DNA from: JBDSLU01 sp039916225
GTDB taxonomy: Bacteria > Acidobacteriota > Vicinamibacteria > Vicinamibacterales > Vicinamibacteraceae
DNA: 27,712 nt
Reading direction: 5' to 3'
NCBI GenBank assembly: GCA_039916225.1
Contig: JBDSLU010000381.1
Coordinates: 1 to 27,712, forward strand
Of the stretch, positions 15,898 through 24,416 are shown in pieces. Position 1 is the first letter of the stretch, and the number at the start of each line of letters is the position of its first letter. The notes under the pieces are model-generated. The model was not told where the DNA came from and made no database searches. It was given only the letters and a program-made list of their open reading frames with translations. The position numbers and the translations under genes were made by a program.

Positions 15898-18333
15898 CTA
15901 CCGGGGATCGTCGGGCCGGTCGTCGTCAGGACGTTCGGCGGCCGGCGCGTTCTTGCGGGATCCGAAGATGCGACCCCAGAAGCCGCGCTTCTTCTTGGGC
16001 TCCTCGCCGTCAGCGTCACGTTCCGGTGACGGAGGCGGCACGGCCGTGCCGGAGGCGGCCGGCGGATCCACGGCGTGCTCGGGCAGCGGCGACGCTGCCG
16101 CCGATACGGGCTGCGGCGACGACCCGCCACCAAACAGCCCGCCCAGACGGGTCAAGAGCCCGACGCCGGTGTGCAGCGGGCACTCGTCGTAGGGCTCGGT
16201 GCCTTTGACGAAGTACTCGGTCATCACCATCGACCGGACCTTGGTCTCGCCGGTCTTCGAGACCACTTCGACTTCGTCGCAGTTCTCACCCGGGCGGCGG
16301 CCCGACATGCGGCAGATGGTGACGGCGACGACGTTGGCAGGCGGCTTCAGCCACACCGGCTTGTTGCCCTTGGTGGCCTCCTTCATGAAGTCGGCCCACA
16401 GCGGCACGGCGAGATCCCCGGCGTAGCCCGCCGAGGTGATGGTCTGCGGCTGATCGAAGCCGACCCAGACGCCAGCCACCAGCGTCGGCGTGAAGCCGAC
16501 GAACCAGGCGTCGACGTAATCGTTGGTGGTGCCGGTCTTCCCCGCCGCCGGCAGGACGAAGCCCTCGGCACGGGCGCGGTAGGCCGTCCCGGCGTTGATC
16601 ACGTCGGTCAGCATGCTGGCCATCAGGAACGCCGTCGTCGGCGTGAAGGCCTGCGTCAGCTGCGGCGCCGCCTCGAAGATCACCTCGCCGTCGCCGTCCT
16701 CGACACGACGGACCAGCATCGGCTTGGGCAGCTGGCCGCCGTTGGCGAAGGTGGCAAAGGCCGCGGTCATCTGCTGCAGCGTGACCTCCCCCGAGCCCAG
16801 GGCGATCGACGGAACGTGCGGGATGTCGCCGAACTGGAGACGATCGATCGCGATCATCTCCTTCTCGAGCCCGACAGTCTGGAAGGCGCGGACGGCGGCG
16901 CGGTTGCTCGACGTGCGCAGCGCAGTGCGGATGGTCATCGCGCTCGCTTCGAGGTGCTCGTCCTCGGGAACCCAGCCACCCTGCGGCGTGTCCACCGGCT
17001 CGTCGAGCCCGGTCAGCAGGCTGGCCGGGGTCATGCCCGACTCGAGCGCCGCGGCGTAGACGAACGGCTTGAATGCCGATCCCGGCTGGCGGCGCGCCTG
17101 GACGGCGCGATTGAAGCGGCTCTCGGTGAAGGTCCGCCCGCCGACCATCACCCGGACCTCGCCGGTGCGCGGATCCATCGCCATGACGCCGCCCTGCAGG
17201 TAGGGCGGGCGGACGCCTTCCTTGACCACGCCGCCGACTTCGGCGAGGAACTGGGCGCGGGTCTGGTGCTTGTAGCGCGAGCGCTTCTCGATCGTCGTCA
17301 GTCCGGCCTCGAGCGCGCGCTCGGCGGCCTGCTGCATCGCCGGATCGATCGTCGTGTAGACACGCAGACCGCCGCTCGCGACGCGGCCCCAGCCGAAGCG
17401 ATCGACCAGCTCCCGCCGCACCTGCTCCTTGAAGTACTGGCCGAACGACTCGTCGCGCTGCAGGCCGTTCTGCAGGCGCACCGGCGCCTGGCGGGCGCGA
17501 TCGAAGGTGGCGCGGTCGATCTTCTGGTTCTCGAGCATCGTCGCCAGGACGATGTTGCGGCGACTGACCGCCTTGTCCAGGTTGACGGTGGGCGCCCAGG
17601 TCGAGGGCGACTTGATGATCCCGGCGATGAGCGCCGCTTCCTCGACCGTCAGCTCGGCGGCGGACTTGGCGAAGTAGCCGCGCGCCGCGGCCTCGACACC
17701 GTGGAATCCGTCACCGAAATACACCTTGTTCAGGTAGAGCTCGAGGATTTCCTGCTTCGAATAGGTGCGCTCGATCAGCGCCGCGGTGATCCATTCCTTG
17801 ATCTTGCGGCTGAGGCTGCGCTCCAGCGTCAGGAAGCTCTGCCGGGCCAGCTGCTGCGTGACCGTCGAGCCCCCCTGGGCGTAGCGACCGCTCTGCAGGT
17901 TGACGAGCACCGCGCCCATGGTGCGGATGATGTCGACGCCGCGATGGCTGTAGAAGCGCTGATCCTCGACCGACAGGACCGCGTTGATGAGGTTCGGCGA
18001 GATCCGCTCCAGCGGGACCTCGATCCGTTGTTCCTTGAAGATCGTGAACACCGGCCGGTCGGCGACGTCGTAGAGCACCGTCGCCTGGGCCATGTTGCCC
18101 ATGCTCCGGACTTCCTTGCGACCCGGCAGCGTATGGGTGACGTCGTAGGTGAACCACGCGACGGCCCCGATGGACAGCCAGGCCACCGGCACGGCGGCGA
18201 GGAGCGCCGCCCGGGTCAGCCGCGGGCGAGCCAGCGCCGCCGATCGGATGCCGTCGGCCGCCCGCCGGGACAGGTCGCGGGTCCGGTGCGCGGGGCGCGA
18301 AAGGAACGGTGGAACGGAGAGGCGGAGACCCAT
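15898..18333 (-). CDS. Penicillin-binding protein 1A type bifunctional peptidoglycan synthase
   Basis: 811 residues, ATG at 18333. A cytoplasmic N-terminus is followed by one membrane helix (about 41-62). A GT51 glycosyltransferase domain follows, with the catalytic Glu at 123 in VEDQRFYSHRG, GGSTVTQQLARQ at 154-165 and RTYSKQEILELYLNKVYFG at 189-207. A transpeptidase domain has S419-x-x-K422 (GSAFKPF), S475-S476-N477 and K599-T-G-T. It polymerises lipid II and cross-links the peptides in the periplasm. The C-terminal 130 residues are Gly/Pro/Glu-rich and low-complexity, ending in a basic KKKRGFWGRIFGSRK stretch and an Asp/Arg tail. It lies just upstream of holB, with stop and start 4 bp apart. 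Confidence 0.95.
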   Translation of the reverse strand: MGLRLSVPPFLSRPAHRTRDLSRRAADGIRSAALARPRLTRAALLAAVPVAWLSIGAVAWFTYDVTHTLPGRKEVRSMGNMAQATVLYDVADRPVFTIFKEQRIEVPLERISPNLINAVLSVEDQRFYSHRGVDIIRTMGAVLVNLQSGRYAQGGSTVTQQLARQSFLTLERSLSRKIKEWITAALIERTYSKQEILELYLNKVYFGDGFHGVEAAARGYFAKSAAELTVEEAALIAGIIKSPSTWAPTVNLDKAVSRRNIVLATMLENQKIDRATFDRARQAPVRLQNGLQRDESFGQYFKEQVRRELVDRFGWGRVASGGLRVYTTIDPAMQQAAERALEAGLTTIEKRSRYKHQTRAQFLAEVGGVVKEGVRPPYLQGGVMAMDPRTGEVRVMVGGRTFTESRFNRAVQARRQPGSAFKPFVYAAALESGMTPASLLTGLDEPVDTPQGGWVPEDEHLEASAMTIRTALRTSSNRAAVRAFQTVGLEKEMIAIDRLQFGDIPHVPSIALGSGEVTLQQMTAAFATFANGGQLPKPMLVRRVEDGDGEVIFEAAPQLTQAFTPTTAFLMASMLTDVINAGTAYRARAEGFVLPAAGKTGTTNDYVDAWFVGFTPTLVAGVWVGFDQPQTITSAGYAGDLAVPLWADFMKEATKGNKPVWLKPPANVVAVTICRMSGRRPGENCDEVEVVSKTGETKVRSMVMTEYFVKGTEPYDECPLHTGVGLLTRLGGLFGGGSSPQPVSAAASPLPEHAVDPPAASGTAVPPPSPERDADGEEPKKKRGFWGRIFGSRKNAPAAERPDDDRPDDPR

Positions 18334-18348
18334 CGGCGCGTCAGCACG

Positions 18349-18354
18349 ATCATA
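18349..18354 (-). promoter_or_regulatory. Possible -10 element of the PBP gene
   Basis: On the minus strand TATGAT lies 15 nt before the PBP ATG at 18333. No good -35 is seen at 16-18 bp. A perfect 6-bp inverted repeat (CGCCGG-CAG-CCGGCG, 18357-18371) lies directly upstream and could be an operator or simply a GC-rich hairpin. Confidence 0.35.
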
Positions 18355-18420
18355 CGCGCCGGCAGCCGGCGATGCTCGAAAACGTGGGCCCTCTCAGCCG
18401 TGTGACGGGGCCGTGCGCCC

Positions 18421-19746
18421 TTAGAACGTCCCGACCTGGCGGCCGGCGATCGGGGGGTCGCGGCGATCCGGCTCTTCGTCGGCCGGACGCTGCGGCTCGA
18501 GGCGCGGCAGGAACACGCGGAAGGTCGTGCCTTGCCCCGGCGCGCTCTCGACCGTCACCGCCCCCGACGACTGGCGGACGATGCCGTTGACGATCGAGAG
18601 CCCGAGTCCGGTGCCCTGCCCCTCGCTCTTGGTCGTGAAGAACGGCTCGAAGACGCGGGCGCGGGTGTCCGCGTCCATGCCGACGCCGGTGTCACGCACG
18701 GTCAGGCGGACGTAGGGACCGGCGTCGCAGCCCGAGACGTCGTTGCCGCCGAGCGTCACGACGGCGGTCTCGATGGTGAGGATGCCGCCCTCCGGCATCG
18801 CATCGCGGGCATTCAGGGAGAGGTTCAGGAGCACCTGCTCGATCTGTGTGCCGTCGGCCCGGATGAGCCCGACGCCCGGCGTCAACCGCAGCATGCACTC
18901 GACGCGCTGCCCGAGCAGCCGGCGGAACAGCGGCGCGGCGCGGATGACGACGTCGTTCAGGTTGAGCGGCCCGGCCTGGGGGCGCTCGTCGCGGCGAATC
19001 GCCAGCAGGTGCCCGGCCAGCTCGGCGGCGTGCTGGCTGGCCTCGCGGATCTCGCGGGCGTAGCCAAGCGCCGGCGCCGAATCCGGCAGCGCCTGGATCA
19101 GCGCGTCGCTCCAGCCGACGATCGCCGTCAGGACGTTGTTGAAGTCATGGGCGATTCCGGCCGCGAGGTTGCCGATCGCCTCGGATTTCTGCGCCCGCTG
19201 CAGCTGCCGTTCGAGCTGGCGGCGATCGGTGACGTCGCGCGCCAGCAGCAGCTCGCACCGGACCCCGCTGGCGTCGACGAAGCTGGTGGCGGTCGGTTCG
19301 ACCATGCGCCAGCGGCCGTCGCGGCGGCGGACGCGGAACTCTGCCGGGGCCCGCGACTGGGGGCTGCCCGGCGCGTCGCTGACGGCGTCGAGCCAGCGCT
19401 CGGCCTCGGCGCGGTCCTCGGGATGGACGAATTCGAGGGCCGAGAGGCCGACGCATTCGCTGGGGGGATAGCCGAGCGTCCGCTCGGCGGCTGACGAGAC
19501 TGCAGTGATGGCGTGCGCGGCGTCGAGCACCGCGACGACGTCAGGAATCTGTTCGATGACGTTCTGCAGCGACGCGGGGTCATCGATACCCCACGTCGGT
19601 TTCGCCCGCCCAGACGAAGGAGGTCCGCCGCCGGAAGTCAAAGTTGGGTTGGGCTCATGCCCCCGAGACCGAGAGTGGAAGGTCGATGTGGCAACGTGTC
19701 GTGCCAGAACGAGCAAATCGCGGACCAATTGATCGGTGCCGCTCAC
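18421..19746 (-). CDS. PAS-domain sensor histidine kinase, soluble
   Basis: 441 residues if GTG 19746 is used. A PAS domain (about 58-175) starts at LQNVIEQIPDVVAVLDAAH and contains the PAC-like RRRDGRWRMVEPTATSF. A short coiled coil leads to the HisKA-type dimerisation helix with the phosphoacceptor H200 in GIAHDFNNVLTAIVGW. The HATPase domain has the N-box LNLSLNARDAM (N312), RDTGVGMD (351-358), FEPFFTTK and GQGTGLGLSIV. No membrane helix is seen, so it should sense a cytoplasmic signal. No response regulator gene is adjacent. The first 50 residues have poor codon bias, so the real start may lie nearer residue 50. The signal is unknown. Confidence 0.88.
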   Translation of the reverse strand: MSGTDQLVRDLLVLARHVATSTFHSRSRGHEPNPTLTSGGGPPSSGRAKPTWGIDDPASLQNVIEQIPDVVAVLDAAHAITAVSSAAERTLGYPPSECVGLSALEFVHPEDRAEAERWLDAVSDAPGSPQSRAPAEFRVRRRDGRWRMVEPTATSFVDASGVRCELLLARDVTDRRQLERQLQRAQKSEAIGNLAAGIAHDFNNVLTAIVGWSDALIQALPDSAPALGYAREIREASQHAAELAGHLLAIRRDERPQAGPLNLNDVVIRAAPLFRRLLGQRVECMLRLTPGVGLIRADGTQIEQVLLNLSLNARDAMPEGGILTIETAVVTLGGNDVSGCDAGPYVRLTVRDTGVGMDADTRARVFEPFFTTKSEGQGTGLGLSIVNGIVRQSSGAVTVESAPGQGTTFRVFLPRLEPQRPADEEPDRRDPPIAGRQVGTF

Positions 19747-19972
19747 TCCTGCCGGACCGGGCCAAATCGGGACAGACCGTCGCCCATTCGGTCACAGTTG
19801 CATCACTCGTCTATTGGTAAATACTTGAACACAGGCACGTTGACTGATGTGGATGCCAATCAGTCGATCGATCGGCCGAGGCGGGCCAGATCCACCCGGA
19901 CGCCGATGGGCAAGGCGACCGGCACACACGTGCCGCCCGCCGCCGCAGTGTGGCGTTGTCAGGGCGCGTCTG

Positions 19973-20011
19973 CGATCGGCCCGAGTCAGCCGATCGTTCC
20001 CACAGGGGAAC
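19973..20011 (-). terminator. Tandem hairpins downstream of tRNA-Asp
   Basis: Two perfect inverted repeats abut: GTTCCC-N4-GGGAAC (20011-19996) and CGATCGGC-N8-GCCGATCG (19996-19973), sharing one base. They begin 18 nt after the tRNA-Asp CCA end on the transcribed strand. There is no U-tract, so they would act as a factor-dependent terminator or 3'-end processing structure. A third repeat, CGGCAC-N4-GTGCCG, lies at 19920-19935. Confidence 0.4.
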
Positions 20012-20028
20012 TGTCGAGAGGGTGGAGG

Positions 20029-20105
<77 letters not shown>

Positions 20106-20164
20106 GCAAAGACTTGCGAGTGTAACCCCAATCGCCGCGCGCGTTCAAGCCCGCCGCAGTCGAG

Positions 20165-20239
20165 TGGTGGGCGGTGCAGGGTTCGAACCTGCGACAACCG
20201 GTGTGTAAAACCGGGGCTCTACCACTGAGCTAACCGCCC
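20165..20239 (-). tRNA. tRNA-Val (anticodon UAC)
   Basis: The minus-strand cloverleaf has acceptor GGGCGGT paired with ACCGCCC, D arm AGCTCAGTGGTAGAGC, anticodon stem CCGGT/ACCGG with loop TTTACAC (anticodon TAC), and T arm GCAGG-TTCGAAC-CCTGC. The discriminator is A, and CCA is encoded at 20167-20165. The length is 75 nt. The 5' end is only 11 bp from a palindromic element (20251-20416), so its promoter must lie in or beyond that element. Confidence 0.97.
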
Positions 20240-20250
20240 ACGCGTCAAGC

Positions 20251-20416
20251 CTAGCAGCCCGTGGTGCAAGTCCCACGGCATTCGACGGGCGATGCATCCC
20301 GGCGCTCGGCGTTGCTCGTCGGTTGAATATCCCCGATATTCGCCCTCCTCGCGCCTTGATCGCCGGGCGCCTCGCCCGTCTCGGTGCCTCGCGGGACTTG
20401 CACCACGGGCTGCTAG
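20251..20416. mobile_element. 166-bp palindromic MITE-like element with 24-bp TIRs
   Basis: Bases 20251-20274 (CTAGCAGCCCGTGGTG...) are repeated exactly as the reverse complement at 20393-20416. The inner arms also match imperfectly throughout (ACGGGCGA, CCCGGCG), down to a central GAATATC-CCC-GATATTC at 20325-20341. That centre falls on the midpoint of the whole unit. The arms are 81-82 nt long, so the element could fold into one long hairpin. Both ends are CTAG, which could be a 4-bp target duplication of the IS5-group type or part of the repeat. There is no gene inside. It lies between divergent transcription units, so it is not a convergent terminator. A non-autonomous transposon or REPIN-like unit is the best reading. 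Confidence 0.7.
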
Positions 20417-20629
20417 CATCGCCGCTCTCTGCCTCGGAATGCCGGTCATCGTCCGCAGCCGCTCCGACCATGCGTGCCGACCGCCAGAACGAGCGCTGGC
20501 GCCAGAAAGTGAAGTCCTGCCCGCCGCCGCCGATTGCTCCTGTGAAGGCAACGCCAGCGACCCGCCCCTCCCGTCCCGCCCGGCCGGACCAGGGGCTGTC
20601 GCGCGCGGGCGCCACCCGAGCCGTCGACT
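20417..20629 (+). other. Upstream region of the chemoreceptor operon, no gene
   Basis: This 213-bp stretch runs between the palindromic element and the first chemoreceptor. No frame has convincing coding bias. It contains a 10-bp perfect palindrome CTGGCGCCAG at 20496-20505. No clear sigma-70, sigma-54 or sigma-28 promoter is recognisable by eye, and no ribosome-binding site precedes the ATG at 20630. Confidence 0.4.
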
Positions 20630-22693
20630 ATGTCATCGCCCGCCAAGATCCCCAGCTCCGTCCCCGTCCGCGCGTCGTGGCTCCACCGGCTGACGATCTC
20701 CCGGCGGCTCCTGCTGCTCGCCGCGGCGTTCACGCTGCCGCTGGGGGCGATGCTGACGCTGATCGACCTGAACAAGGACATCGCCTTCGCGCGCCACGAG
20801 CTCGATGGCAACGCCTACCAGCGCGAGCTCGTCGCGACGTTCGCGGCCATCGCCGATCATCAGCGCCTGGCCGACGCCTTCGTCCGGACGCCAGCGACCG
20901 CCTCCAGCGACGTGCAGGCGGCGCGTCAGCGCGTCGACGCGGCCTTCACGACCCTGGCCGCAACCGACGCGGCGATCGGTCCCGGCCTGCAGTTCACGCC
21001 CGACGGCCTCTCGCAACGAAAGCGCGTCCACGTCCAGCTCGCCACCGTACGCCAGGAATGGCAGGCGGCCAGCGAGGCGGTGCACGGCTCGACCCCGGCC
21101 GCCGCCACCGAGGCACACGCGCACCTCCTCACCGATCTGCGGACGATGACCGCCCACGCCGGCGACACGTCCAACCTGATCCTCGATCCCGATCTCGACA
21201 GCTACTACGTCATGGACATGACGCTGCTGGCCCTGCCGCAGACGCAGGACCGGACGGCCGGTCTGCTCGTCTGGCTGCAGCAGGCCCATGGCCGCCGCCT
21301 GACCGCAGTCGATCGCCGGCACCTCGCGGTGACCGCGGCGTTCCTGCGTGAAGCCGATCGCGATCGCATCGTCGCCGACGCCGAGACGTCGCTGAACGAG
21401 GATGCCAACTTCTACGGCACCAGCGACAGCCTCGCGCGCTCGCTGAAGCCGGCGCTGGCGAGCTACGGCACGAGCACGACCGCCTTCGTCGAGGCACTCG
21501 ACGCCGCCGTGAAGAAGCGCGGCAAGGCCGACCTCGCGCCGGTCGTCGCCGCCGGCGTCGCGTCGCAGCTGGCCAGCGTCGGCCTGTGGCGCACGGCCGC
21601 CACCGAGCTCGACACGCTGCTGCAGCTGCGCATCCGCCACTACGAGGCGGCGCGCCTGCGCGCTCTCGGCGTCAGCGGCCTGGCCTGGGCCGGTGCGCTC
21701 GCCATCGCCTTCTTCATCAGCCGGAGCGTCACCGGACCGCTCGCCGCCACCGCCCGCCATCTCGCCCTCGCCGCTCGCCAGATGTCGACGACGGCGGCGG
21801 AGGTGTCGGCCTCGGCGCAGTCACTGTCGCAAGGCGCGACCGAACAGGCGGCGACGCTCGAGGAGACGTCCGCGTCGATGGAGGAAATGGCCTCGATGAC
21901 GCGGCGCAACGCCGAGCACGCGGCCCAGGCCGCCGAGCTCGTCACCGACGTCGCCCGTCAGGTCGATCACTCGAACGAGGCGTTCTCCGGCATGGTCGCG
22001 TCGATGACCGCCATCCGCGCGTCGAGCGACAAGGTCAGCCGGATCATCAAGACGATCGACGAGATTGCCTTCCAGACCAACATCCTGGCCCTCAACGCGG
22101 CGGTCGAAGCGGCCCGCGCCGGCGAAGCCGGCATGGGCTTCGCGGTGGTCGCCGACGAAGTGCGCACGCTGGCGCAGCGCTCGGCCCGCGCCGCCAAGGA
22201 CACCGAAGCGCTGATCGAGGAGTCGATCGCCCGCACCGGCGAGGGCACCGCCCGGGTCGAGGCGGTCGCGCGCGGCATCACCTCGATCACCAGCAGCGTG
22301 TCGCGTCTCGAGACACTCGTCGGCGGCGTCCGCGAGGCGAGCCGGCAGCAGTCCGAGGGCATCGCCCAGGTATCGCAGGCGATCGTCCAGATGGAGCGGG
22401 TGACGCAGACGACCGCCGCCACCGCCGAGGAGACGGCCGCCACCAGCGCGACATTAAACGGTCACGCCGAAACGTCGATGGTAGTGGTAGGGCGCCTCGC
22501 GGCGCTGGTCGATCGGGTGCGAGTGGCCGTGACCGGCGGGAAGGCCCCCAGCAGCGCCCGGACGGTTCCTGTGGGAAGCAAGAGGGCCGTCGTGAAAACG
22601 GCGGCCGGGAAGACGGCGCCGAAGGCGCCGCGAACATTCACGACGACGCGGCAGGCGCGCCCGGCCCGGACCCCGGTCCGGCGGGCCTCGTGA
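20630..22693 (+). CDS. Methyl-accepting chemotaxis protein, HAMP-less, large periplasmic domain
   Basis: 687 residues. TM1 is at about 26-44. A helical periplasmic sensor of about 300 residues follows, with the LILDPDLDSYYVMDM motif shared by many all-helical sensor domains. TM2 is at about 346-366, followed immediately by ISRSVTGPLAATARHLALAARQ, with no complete HAMP before the coiled coil. The signalling domain has GATEQAATLEETSASMEEMASMT in the adaptation region and the conserved CheA/CheW-binding tip at about 476-512 (IDEIAFQTNILALNAAVEAARA). The C-terminus is an unusual basic, Ala/Lys/Arg/Thr-rich tail of about 50 residues. The ligand is unknown. It heads the chemosensory gene cluster, and its cytoplasmic half closely matches that of the next gene. 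Confidence 0.92.
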   Translation: MSSPAKIPSSVPVRASWLHRLTISRRLLLLAAAFTLPLGAMLTLIDLNKDIAFARHELDGNAYQRELVATFAAIADHQRLADAFVRTPATASSDVQAARQRVDAAFTTLAATDAAIGPGLQFTPDGLSQRKRVHVQLATVRQEWQAASEAVHGSTPAAATEAHAHLLTDLRTMTAHAGDTSNLILDPDLDSYYVMDMTLLALPQTQDRTAGLLVWLQQAHGRRLTAVDRRHLAVTAAFLREADRDRIVADAETSLNEDANFYGTSDSLARSLKPALASYGTSTTAFVEALDAAVKKRGKADLAPVVAAGVASQLASVGLWRTAATELDTLLQLRIRHYEAARLRALGVSGLAWAGALAIAFFISRSVTGPLAATARHLALAARQMSTTAAEVSASAQSLSQGATEQAATLEETSASMEEMASMTRRNAEHAAQAAELVTDVARQVDHSNEAFSGMVASMTAIRASSDKVSRIIKTIDEIAFQTNILALNAAVEAARAGEAGMGFAVVADEVRTLAQRSARAAKDTEALIEESIARTGEGTARVEAVARGITSITSSVSRLETLVGGVREASRQQSEGIAQVSQAIVQMERVTQTTAATAEETAATSATLNGHAETSMVVVGRLAALVDRVRVAVTGGKAPSSARTVPVGSKRAVVKTAAGKTAPKAPRTFTTTRQARPARTPVRRAS

Positions 22694-22745
22694 CCGCGAG
22701 CCCGAAGCGTACGCAGACCTCAGTAGCGGATAGAGGGAAATAGAA

Positions 22746-24344
22746 ATGCACGGCAAATGGACGATTGGCAAGAAGCTCTTCACCGGCGTCGGCGTGCTGA
22801 TCGCCCTCCTGATCGCGTCGGGCGCCACCTCGCTCTGGACCACGCGCGCCATGAACGAGCGCCTGGTCAAGACCGGCGAGAAGACCGCGCGGCGCATCCG
22901 CCTCGCTGAACGGACCCAGGCCGAGCCGCTGCGGATGTACATCGCCGAGCAGATGATGCTGCTCGCCCGCGCCTCTGGCGACAAGGCCCTGAACGACACC
23001 TGGCAGAAGAAGTTCGAAGCGGCCAAAGCCAATCAGCAGGCCGAGCTCACCCAGCTCGACGGCCTCCTGGAGCTCGAGTCGGGCAGGCAGGCCCTCGGCA
23101 AGTTCAAGCAGGGGTCGACCGACTTCCAGAACGCCCACGACGACGTCATGGCGCTCGTCGCGAAGGACAAGCACTTCGAGGCCAACCAGATGTCGCTCGA
23201 CAAGGTGCGGCCGCTGATGGAGACCAACGAGACGTTCATCCAGGTCGTGATCGACAACCAGACCAAGCTGCTCGATGCCGATATCGCGGAGTCGGCGATG
23301 GCCTACCGCAACGCCAACTGGACTGGCCTGACGCTGCTCGGCATCGGCATGGCCGTGGCCGCCCTGGTCGGCTGGTCGGTGCACGGCGTCAACCGCCGCC
23401 TGCGTCAGACGGCAGCCGAGCTGAAGCGGGGCGCCGAGCAGGTCGTGTCGGCGGCCGGCCAGGTGTCGACGTCGTCGCAGTCGCTGTCACAGGGCGCCAC
23501 CGAGCAGGCCGCCTCGCTCGAGGAGACGTCGGCCTCGATGGAGGAGATGGCCTCGATGACGCGGAAGACGGCGGAGAACGCGCAGCACGCGTCGAACCTC
23601 GTCAACGGCGTCGCGCAGCAGGTCGAGGAGTCGAACGCGGCCCTGACCGGTATGGTCACGTCGATGTCGGCCATCCGCGAGTCGAGCAACAAGGTCGCCA
23701 AGATCATCAAGACGATCGACGAGATCGCCTTCCAGACCAACATCCTGGCCCTGAACGCGGCAGTCGAAGCGGCCCGCGCCGGCGAGGCCGGCATGGGCTT
23801 CGCGGTCGTCGCTGACGAGGTCCGCAACCTGGCCCAGCGCTCGGCGCAGGCGGCCAAGGACACCGCCGCCCTCATCGAGGAATCGATTGCCCGCTCGCAG
23901 GAAGGCGCCGGCCGGGTCGAGCAGGTCGCCAAGGCGATCGCGACGATCACCAGCAGCGTGAGCCAGGTGAAGGCCATCGTGCAGGAAGTGCGCGAGGCCA
24001 GCCGGCAGCAGACGCAAGGCATCGACCAGGTGACGCAGGCCATCACGCAGATGGAGAAGGTCACCCAGACGACCGCGGCGACCGCCGAGGAGAGCGCGGC
24101 CGCGAGCGAGGAGCTCAACGCCCAGGCCGAAGGCTCGATGGCCGTGGTACACGACCTCGAGACGATGGTCGGCGGCGCAGCCGAGCTGCCGGTCGAGGAC
24201 GAGGACGACGCCGACGGCCCGGCCAACGGCGGCGCCAGCAAGCCCCGCGTGGTCACGCTGCAGAAACGGCCCGCGACGAGCGCCCGGCCGACGGCCGAGG
24301 AGCAGATTCCCTTCGGCGATACCGGGACCTTCGGGAAGTTCTAG
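22746..24344 (+). CDS. Methyl-accepting chemotaxis protein, HAMP-less, four-helix-bundle sensor
   Basis: 532 residues. AGAGGG at 22732-22737 lies 8 nt before the ATG. TM1 is at about 11-30, then a helical periplasmic domain of about 160 residues of 4HB_MCP type, and TM2 at about 194-215 (TGLTLLGIGMAVAALVGWSV). The chain goes straight on (HGVNRRLRQTAAELKRGAEQ) into the coiled coil, so there is no HAMP. Adaptation region and hairpin tip (IDEIAFQTNILALNAAVEAARA, about 325-346) are nearly identical to the upstream receptor, pointing to duplication. The tail is acidic and ends EEQIPFGDTGTFGKF, with no NWETF-type CheR tether. It signals to the CheW and CheA encoded just downstream. Confidence 0.93.
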   Translation: MHGKWTIGKKLFTGVGVLIALLIASGATSLWTTRAMNERLVKTGEKTARRIRLAERTQAEPLRMYIAEQMMLLARASGDKALNDTWQKKFEAAKANQQAELTQLDGLLELESGRQALGKFKQGSTDFQNAHDDVMALVAKDKHFEANQMSLDKVRPLMETNETFIQVVIDNQTKLLDADIAESAMAYRNANWTGLTLLGIGMAVAALVGWSVHGVNRRLRQTAAELKRGAEQVVSAAGQVSTSSQSLSQGATEQAASLEETSASMEEMASMTRKTAENAQHASNLVNGVAQQVEESNAALTGMVTSMSAIRESSNKVAKIIKTIDEIAFQTNILALNAAVEAARAGEAGMGFAVVADEVRNLAQRSAQAAKDTAALIEESIARSQEGAGRVEQVAKAIATITSSVSQVKAIVQEVREASRQQTQGIDQVTQAITQMEKVTQTTAATAEESAAASEELNAQAEGSMAVVHDLETMVGGAAELPVEDEDDADGPANGGASKPRVVTLQKRPATSARPTAEEQIPFGDTGTFGKF

Positions 24345-24364
24345 CGCAGAGCGCGGCTCGGCGT

Positions 24365-24390
24365 GGCGGCCTGGCTCCAGGGGGGCCGCC
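24365..24390 (+). repeat. Intercistronic hairpin between chemoreceptor and cheW
   Basis: A perfect 7-bp inverted repeat GGCGGCC ... GGCCGCC with a 12-nt loop lies 20 bp after the receptor stop and 14 bp before the cheW ribosome-binding site. There is no T-run. It could stabilise the upstream mRNA or reduce read-through into cheW. Confidence 0.4.
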
Positions 24391-24416
24391 GCCTGCCGAT
24401 TGTGAGGAGCATGACG

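Noticed and set aside
16075..18405. Long plus-strand open frame across the PBP gene
   Set aside because: Low-complexity His/Arg/Asp-rich shadow of a gene with complete GT51 and transpeptidase motifs on the other strand.
20251..20416. Rho-independent terminator reading of the palindrome
   Set aside because: It lies between divergent units (tRNAs leftward, chemoreceptors rightward), is far larger than a terminator and has no T-run.
20495..20545. Sigma-28 (FliA-like) promoter before the first chemoreceptor (GAAA ... GCCGATTG)
   Set aside because: The spacing is about 20 nt instead of about 15, and only part of each box matches.
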